Source: Nibrella saemangeumensis
GTDB taxonomy: Bacteria > Bacteroidota > Bacteroidia > Cytophagales > Spirosomataceae
Assembly: GCF_039541915.1 (NCBI RefSeq)
Contig: NZ_BAABHD010000081.1
Span: forward strand, 167,804-231,803
DNA: 64,000 bases
Direction of reading: 5' to 3'
Shown piece after piece: positions 60,204-64,000 of this stretch (position 1 is its first letter; the number at the start of each line of letters is the position of its first letter). Both the position numbers and the translations under genes were made by a program. A model generated the notes under the pieces. It was given only the letters and a program-made list of their open reading frames with translations. It was not told where the DNA came from and did no database searches.

Positions 60204-60404
60204 ATGACCAACTCCACAGATGATCCCAATAATTCAGATCTGACTGACCAGGGCCCGAAGACCCAACAGAACCCGGAGCGCCAGACCGAAGAAGACGATG
60301 CCACCGACTATATAGATCGGGAAGACCTGCTCAACCTCAGCAGCACCGATGAACTGGAAGCACAGAGCCGCATACGTGACCCAGGCCGGCATACTGAGGA
60401 TTGA
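60204..60404 (+). CDS. Tiny acidic protein
   Basis: A 66-residue polar protein (MTNSTDDPNNSDLTDQGPKT; EEDDATDYIDREDLLNL; SRIRDPGRHTED). It lacks any known domain and has the same acidic, proline/asparagine-rich style as the gene before it, from which it is separated by a terminator. It is convergent with rtcB (stop at 60424). Real expression is likely but unproven. Confidence 0.5.
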   Translation: MTNSTDDPNNSDLTDQGPKTQQNPERQTEEDDATDYIDREDLLNLSSTDELEAQSRIRDPGRHTED

Positions 60405-60423
60405 TAGCCGCCAAATGCTTCAC

Positions 60424-61830
60424 TCACTTATCGTCCATACGCACGATTTTGGGGATGAACGTACCGACAATGTCGACCAGGTCGCGCTGAAAGGCCATGA
60501 CCTGGTTGATGTCTTTGTACACCATAGGGGCTTCGTCGAGGCCACCGCCCATAAGAGTGATGCCGTTTTGTTTCAAGACGTCGTTGACCTGGTTCCAGGT
60601 GATGCTGTTTTTGGCGGCAGACCTTGACATGCGTCTACCAGCACCGTGCGAGGCCGAGTCGAGCGATGTCGGCTCACCCCTGCCCCGTACAATAAAGCCG
60701 GGATGAGTCATGGAACCCGGAATGATCCCCAGAACCCCCTTACCCGCCGGGGTAGCGCCTTTGCGGTGAACGATGAGTTCTCGCCCTTCGTGCGTTTCCT
60801 TCCAGGCAAAATTGTGGTGATTCTCGACCAGCGCCAATGGCGTCTCCCCGAGCGCCCGGCCTACCTTGCGGTGTATCTGATGGTGGCAGGCGGAGGCATA
60901 GTCGCCGGCCAGGTTCATGCAGGTCCAGTACTCCTGCCCGTCGGCCGAATCCATATCGAGCCAGGCCAGGTGTTTCGCTTCGCGGGGCAGCGGAGTGCGG
61001 TACATAGCTACTTTGGTAAAATGGTCGGCAATACTGGCGCCCAACCCCCGTGAACCGGAATGCGACAGTAAGGCCAGGTACCTGCCGGGTGGTACGTCGA
61101 ACTCATTTTTTTCGTCGGTAATTTCGACGATACCAAACTCCACAAAGTGATTGCCCGAACCCGACGAACCAATCTGGCGTACGGCTTTATCGTGCAAACC
61201 GCGCAGCAGCGGAAGCTCTTTAAACTCCCTGCGGCTTAGCACCTCATCGTCCATTGGCTTGGGAAACTCCCGCCCGGCTCCGAACAGCGTCTCCCGCTGA
61301 AGAATGTTTTTCAGCTTATTGGTTTCGCTGTAGAGCATATGCTCCGGCAGGTCGTAAATGGTAAGGCACATGCGACAGCCGATATCCACCCCTACCCCAT
61401 ACGGAATAACAGCGTTCTCGGCCGCCAGCACCCCGCCGATGGGTAAGCCATAGCCCTGGTGGGCGTCGGGCATCAGGGCTCCGGCGGCCGTCACGGGTAG
61501 CCGCATGGCTATTTCCATCTGGTTGATGGCTCCCGTCTCAATATGGTCGGCCCCGAAGACCGTATACTCTTTTCGCGCTTCGCTTAATGGTATCTCGTCA
61601 GGACCAGCCTTTGGCTTCGGTACGAGTTCGGCCGCAATTTTTCCCAGCGTGGGGTTTTTCAGGTAATCATTGGGCTTTTCGCGTACTTTCTCCAGAAGCT
61701 CCAGGGCTTCCGACTGTTTGGAGTGTTTAAAGTGCTGCTGCATGACCTGCAGCGCAATGCTGATGACCTTCCCCTCCGGGTAGCCGATACGCCGGAGGTC
61801 TTTACCGGTGAGGTTATGTGTTCTGCCCAT
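60424..61830 (-). CDS. rtcB: RtcB-family RNA ligase
   Basis: A 468-residue protein of the RtcB tRNA-splicing/repair ligase family. Manganese- and guanylate-site motifs are present in order: GVGVDIGCRM, SGSGNHFVEFG, LLSHSGSRGLG, ENHHNFAWKE and DSASHGAGRRMSR with the guanylylated His in the last. It joins 2',3'-cyclic phosphate (or 3'-phosphate) and 5'-OH RNA ends using GTP. No archease or RtcA gene is adjacent. It diverges from the ribokinase gene. The N-terminal 90 residues (KDLRRIGYPEGKVISIALQV) are an extra helical part found in the bacterial subgroup of about 470 residues. Confidence 0.92.
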   Translation of the reverse strand: MGRTHNLTGKDLRRIGYPEGKVISIALQVMQQHFKHSKQSEALELLEKVREKPNDYLKNPTLGKIAAELVPKPKAGPDEIPLSEARKEYTVFGADHIETGAINQMEIAMRLPVTAAGALMPDAHQGYGLPIGGVLAAENAVIPYGVGVDIGCRMCLTIYDLPEHMLYSETNKLKNILQRETLFGAGREFPKPMDDEVLSRREFKELPLLRGLHDKAVRQIGSSGSGNHFVEFGIVEITDEKNEFDVPPGRYLALLSHSGSRGLGASIADHFTKVAMYRTPLPREAKHLAWLDMDSADGQEYWTCMNLAGDYASACHHQIHRKVGRALGETPLALVENHHNFAWKETHEGRELIVHRKGATPAGKGVLGIIPGSMTHPGFIVRGRGEPTSLDSASHGAGRRMSRSAAKNSITWNQVNDVLKQNGITLMGGGLDEAPMVYKDINQVMAFQRDLVDIVGTFIPKIVRMDDK

Positions 61831-61994
61831 GTTTCAAAAGGTTGAGTCATATCTAAAACCTGACCGGGCCAAAATGTTTAACGTCTTAGCAATAGTAACC
61901 AGGCGGGCAATTGGTGAACCGCTAAATTTTAGTTAATTAGAGGCAGTTAACAGCAAGCCCGTTCAGGGCCAATCAAACTCTTTCACCGTTTTAT

Positions 61995-62918
61995 ATGGCT
62001 GGTCAGATACTGGTGGTCGGTAGCTCGAATACCGACATGGTTGTGAAGACCGAAAAATTGCCGGCACCGGGTGAAACGGTACTTGGCGGTACTTTCCTGA
62101 TGAACCCCGGTGGTAAGGGTGCCAATCAGGCCGTAGCAGCCGCCCGGCTGGCGGGAAAAGGTACAGGTAGTCCGGTAACGCTCGTGGCTAAAGTCGGCAA
62201 CGACCTCTTTGGCGAACAGGCTATCCGGCAGTTTGAGCAGGAGGGTATCCGGACTGATTACCTGGCGATCGACCCTGAAACCCCCTCGGGTGTCGCCCTC
62301 ATTAACGTCGATACCCAGGGCGAAAACACGATTACGGTAGCGTCGGGGGCCAATGCCAATCTCCAACCCAGCGAGGCCGACGCAGCGTTAGAAGCCACCG
62401 CCCCCGACACCATTGTCCTGCTGCAATTGGAAATCCCTCTGGAGACGGTGGAGCACGTGATCCGGCGCAGCTACGAGCAGGGGCTGCGGGTCATCCTGAA
62501 TCCGGCACCGGCCCGGCCACTACCGTTTGGGCTGTACCCTTTTCTGTACCTGCTTACTCCCAACGAGACCGAAGCCGGACTGCTCACCCACATTGCCGTA
62601 ACCGACGAAGAGACGGCCGGGATTGCCGCCCGTCGACTACGCGAATTAGGTGCAGCCAACGTGATCATCACCCTGGGCAGCAAGGGCGTTTATCTGCACA
62701 CCGAAGATACTTCCACGCTGATACCGGCTCCGGACGTAATTGCCCTCGACACCACGGCCGCCGGCGACTGCTTCAACGGGGCGCTGGCCGTAGCCCTGTC
62801 CGAAGGCATGACCCTGCCCGATGCAGCCGCCTTCGCCTGCCAGGCCGCAGCCCTCTCCGTCACCCGCATGGGTGCCCAGGCCAGCATGCCAACCCGGGAG
62901 GAATTGAAACGTAACTAA
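61995..62918 (+). CDS. rbsK: Ribokinase
   Basis: A 307-residue PfkB-family sugar kinase. The N-terminal GSSNTDMVVKTEKLPAPGET (substrate side) and GGKGANQAVAAARL (about 42-55) are ribokinase signatures. The C-terminal DTTAAGDCFNGALAVAL (about 249-265) has the catalytic Asp and the anion-hole GAGD variant. The FLLTPNE segment and monovalent-ion-type residues near SVTRMGAQASMP fit ribokinase. It phosphorylates D-ribose at O5 and pairs logically with the nucleoside hydrolase-like enzyme upstream, though not in an operon. Its gene is the last ordinary-GC gene before the AT-rich island. Confidence 0.9.
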   Translation: MAGQILVVGSSNTDMVVKTEKLPAPGETVLGGTFLMNPGGKGANQAVAAARLAGKGTGSPVTLVAKVGNDLFGEQAIRQFEQEGIRTDYLAIDPETPSGVALINVDTQGENTITVASGANANLQPSEADAALEATAPDTIVLLQLEIPLETVEHVIRRSYEQGLRVILNPAPARPLPFGLYPFLYLLTPNETEAGLLTHIAVTDEETAGIAARRLRELGAANVIITLGSKGVYLHTEDTSTLIPAPDVIALDTTAAGDCFNGALAVALSEGMTLPDAAAFACQAAALSVTRMGAQASMPTREELKRN

Positions 62919-62974
62919 GGTGGGCTGCTCGTAAGCGAAAGGCAGAAGTTCAAAACAACATATTGATAAAATTT

Positions 62975-63265
62975 ATGAGATGGATCGAACCAACTATGGA
63001 CAAGATTGCAACGAAAAATATAATTCATTTTTCGGAAAATCACGAAGACATATGTAAACGAGTTTGTAATAACCTTAATATCAATATTTTTCCTGATTAT
63101 TCAGGTGAAAAGTATTGGACTTTAAATAGTGGTAACTGGCAATCACACAATTTAGATAAAGAACAGAGGGTATTTATAGATAAATTTATTTTTGATGAAG
63201 ATGTTATTACAAAATTCGAAAAATCTTCTAGTCAATTACTGTTTTGTTTGATAATAGTATACTAG
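62975..63265 (+). CDS. AT-rich hypothetical protein, N-terminal piece of a likely frameshifted gene
   Basis: A 96-residue reading (from ATG 62975; TTG at 62963 is also possible) that begins MRWIEPTMDKI and ends at FCLIIVY. It has no known domain. The last codons (LLFCLIIVY) are out of phase with the next frame, which continues VLFDNSILEGLVHF. The span from 62963 to 63870 is 908 bases, two over a multiple of three, so one extra base near 63235 would join the two into one protein of about 300 residues. Composition is far more AT-rich than the rest of the window. Confidence 0.5.
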   Translation: MRWIEPTMDKIATKNIIHFSENHEDICKRVCNNLNINIFPDYSGEKYWTLNSGNWQSHNLDKEQRVFIDKFIFDEDVITKFEKSSSQLLFCLIIVY

Positions 63266-63870
63266 AAGGTTTAGTACACTTTACAGATTATAGCTCTCAA
63301 TTAGTTTATCAGGTACTGTATCAAAATTTCTATAACTTTGAATCAAATTTAAGAGAACATTTGACATATCTAAATTTAACCTATGAGCACGTTTTAGAGT
63401 ATTATAAGTATAAAATCAATAAAAATCCTTCTAATTATTTCGCTAATTCTAGGCTGGTTTTTTTTCAAAATAAGAAAACAATAGAGGAAGCAAAGGCATT
63501 ACCAAATTTACAAAAACTTGAGTTTAAAGAGCTATTGGAATTTGCATCTTCAAGTTTCCATAAAACTTCGGGGAACGCTCCTCCACTTTCATCTGGTGTT
63601 GAGTGTAAAGTTTTAGGTGATTTGAGAAATACGATCATGCACTCTAAAGATTTCACAGGTTCAACAGGTGAAATACCTCACAATTTCTCGTCATTTAAAA
63701 AATTTTTCGATTCAGTAATAAAGTTCAAAAAATTATTTAATGATTTGAAGTTGATAAAGCATAATTCAAATCTCAATAGAAGAATAAAGCAAAACATAAT
63801 TATATTCGAACAGTTAAAACAAATGAGCGATCAAGACATTCATTACTTTTTTCTAAGAAAGATACCATGA
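63244..63870 (+). CDS. AT-rich protein with a candidate HEPN motif (C-terminal piece)
   Basis: A 208-residue reading beginning at a TTG, preceded in frame by TAG TCA ATT ACT GTT. It is helical and charged with no signal peptide. At residues 126-135 it reads GDLRNTIMHSKD, with Arg128 and His133 in an R-x4-H arrangement that resembles the catalytic motif of HEPN RNases found in toxins and defence proteins. This is a motif match only; flanking helices support but do not prove the fold. The last codons overlap the next ATG as ATGA. Together with 62975-63265 it is probably one frameshifted gene. Confidence 0.5.
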   Translation: MFDNSILEGLVHFTDYSSQLVYQVLYQNFYNFESNLREHLTYLNLTYEHVLEYYKYKINKNPSNYFANSRLVFFQNKKTIEEAKALPNLQKLEFKELLEFASSSFHKTSGNAPPLSSGVECKVLGDLRNTIMHSKDFTGSTGEIPHNFSSFKKFFDSVIKFKKLFNDLKLIKHNSNLNRRIKQNIIIFEQLKQMSDQDIHYFFLRKIP

Positions 63871-63959
63871 CACCACAAGATCATTTTGACGAGTTTACTA
63901 AGAACGTGTTTAAAAATGGAGCGCTGGGGTTAGAAAAAGCGGAAATCAGCCTATCTTGA
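63867..63959 (+). CDS. Short reading frame coupled to the HEPN-like gene
   Basis: An ATG at 63867 overlaps the TGA of the preceding gene as ATGA and opens 30 codons (MTPQDHFDEFTKNVFKNG...) to a stop at 63957-63959. The overlap suggests translational coupling, so a small partner (such as an antitoxin start) or the front of a gene lost to decay is possible. Its composition returns toward that of the rest of the window near its end. Short length makes it uncertain. Confidence 0.35.
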   Translation: MTPQDHFDEFTKNVFKNGALGLEKAEISLS

Positions 63960-64000
63960 GGGTTAATCCGACCAAAGATGTACCCCTCCGACTTGACTGA

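Noticed and set aside
1..64000. CRISPR arrays, tRNA or rRNA genes
   Set aside because: No regularly spaced direct repeats or recognisable tRNA/rRNA sequence were seen on either strand by reading; a covariance-model scan was not possible.

Overview
The window looks like a chromosomal segment of a Cytophagales bacterium close to Spirosoma (phylum Bacteroidota). Supporting signs are TonB-dependent receptors with carboxypeptidase-D-like domains, a DUF4249 lipoprotein, a hybrid two-component regulator, LytS/LytTR pairs, a type IX secretion-type C-terminus, TAnnTTTG-type promoter elements and moderately GC-rich codon use. No rRNA, tRNA, CRISPR array, insertion sequence or prophage was recognised. 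Genus placement is inference from gene content.

Layout. 1-3057: start of a histidine kinase and its OmpR-type regulator, a spinster-like MFS transporter, and a small protein coupled to a frameshifted HNH nuclease. 3167-8866: a DUF418 membrane protein, a secreted protein with an internal duplication, and a TPR-sensor hybrid kinase with a C-terminal AraC domain. 9294-14785: a five-PAS histidine kinase, DinB-like protein, PLP decarboxylase and a divergent TrpF-like protein, with long inverted repeats between genes. 14877-19391: an operon of two tandem LytS-type kinases (the second broken by a one-base frameshift) and a LytTR regulator, joined by ATGA overlaps. 19844-29066: cupin, SnoaL-like protein, an outer-membrane receptor, small envelope proteins, a seven-repeat propeller protein with a T9SS-type tail, and a lipoprotein. 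29138-36484: an operon for an envelope uptake system (secreted protein, TonB-dependent receptor, DUF4249 lipoprotein, MG2-type protein, RhaM). 36740-37053: remnant of a GH39 beta-xylosidase gene.

37259-44687: a PAS kinase, SDR, phytanoyl-CoA dioxygenase-like protein, POTRA-less Omp85 barrel, then a divergent pair resembling eukaryotic sphingolipid enzymes (a sphingomyelin-synthase-like PAP2_C protein and a DES1-like Delta4 desaturase), followed by a Rad52/22-like protein. 44913-55669: GH95, NlpC/P60, ABC-F ATPase, GH63-like, DedA, GH16 and nucleoside hydrolase genes. 55703-62918: 6-phosphogluconate dehydrogenase, an APP1-like phosphatase divergent from a DAG-kinase-like enzyme, DUF2911 protein, two tiny acidic proteins, RtcB and ribokinase. 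62940-63960: an AT-rich island unlike the rest, with a candidate HEPN protein that also appears frameshifted.

Themes are signalling (six two-component loci), polysaccharide and nucleoside/pentose use (GH95, GH16, GH63-like, nucleoside hydrolase, ribokinase, 6PGDH) and lipid modification. The most interesting item is the sphingolipid-like pair at 42215-44078. Three genes each carry a break that one added base would repair, which may be assembly error or real gene decay.
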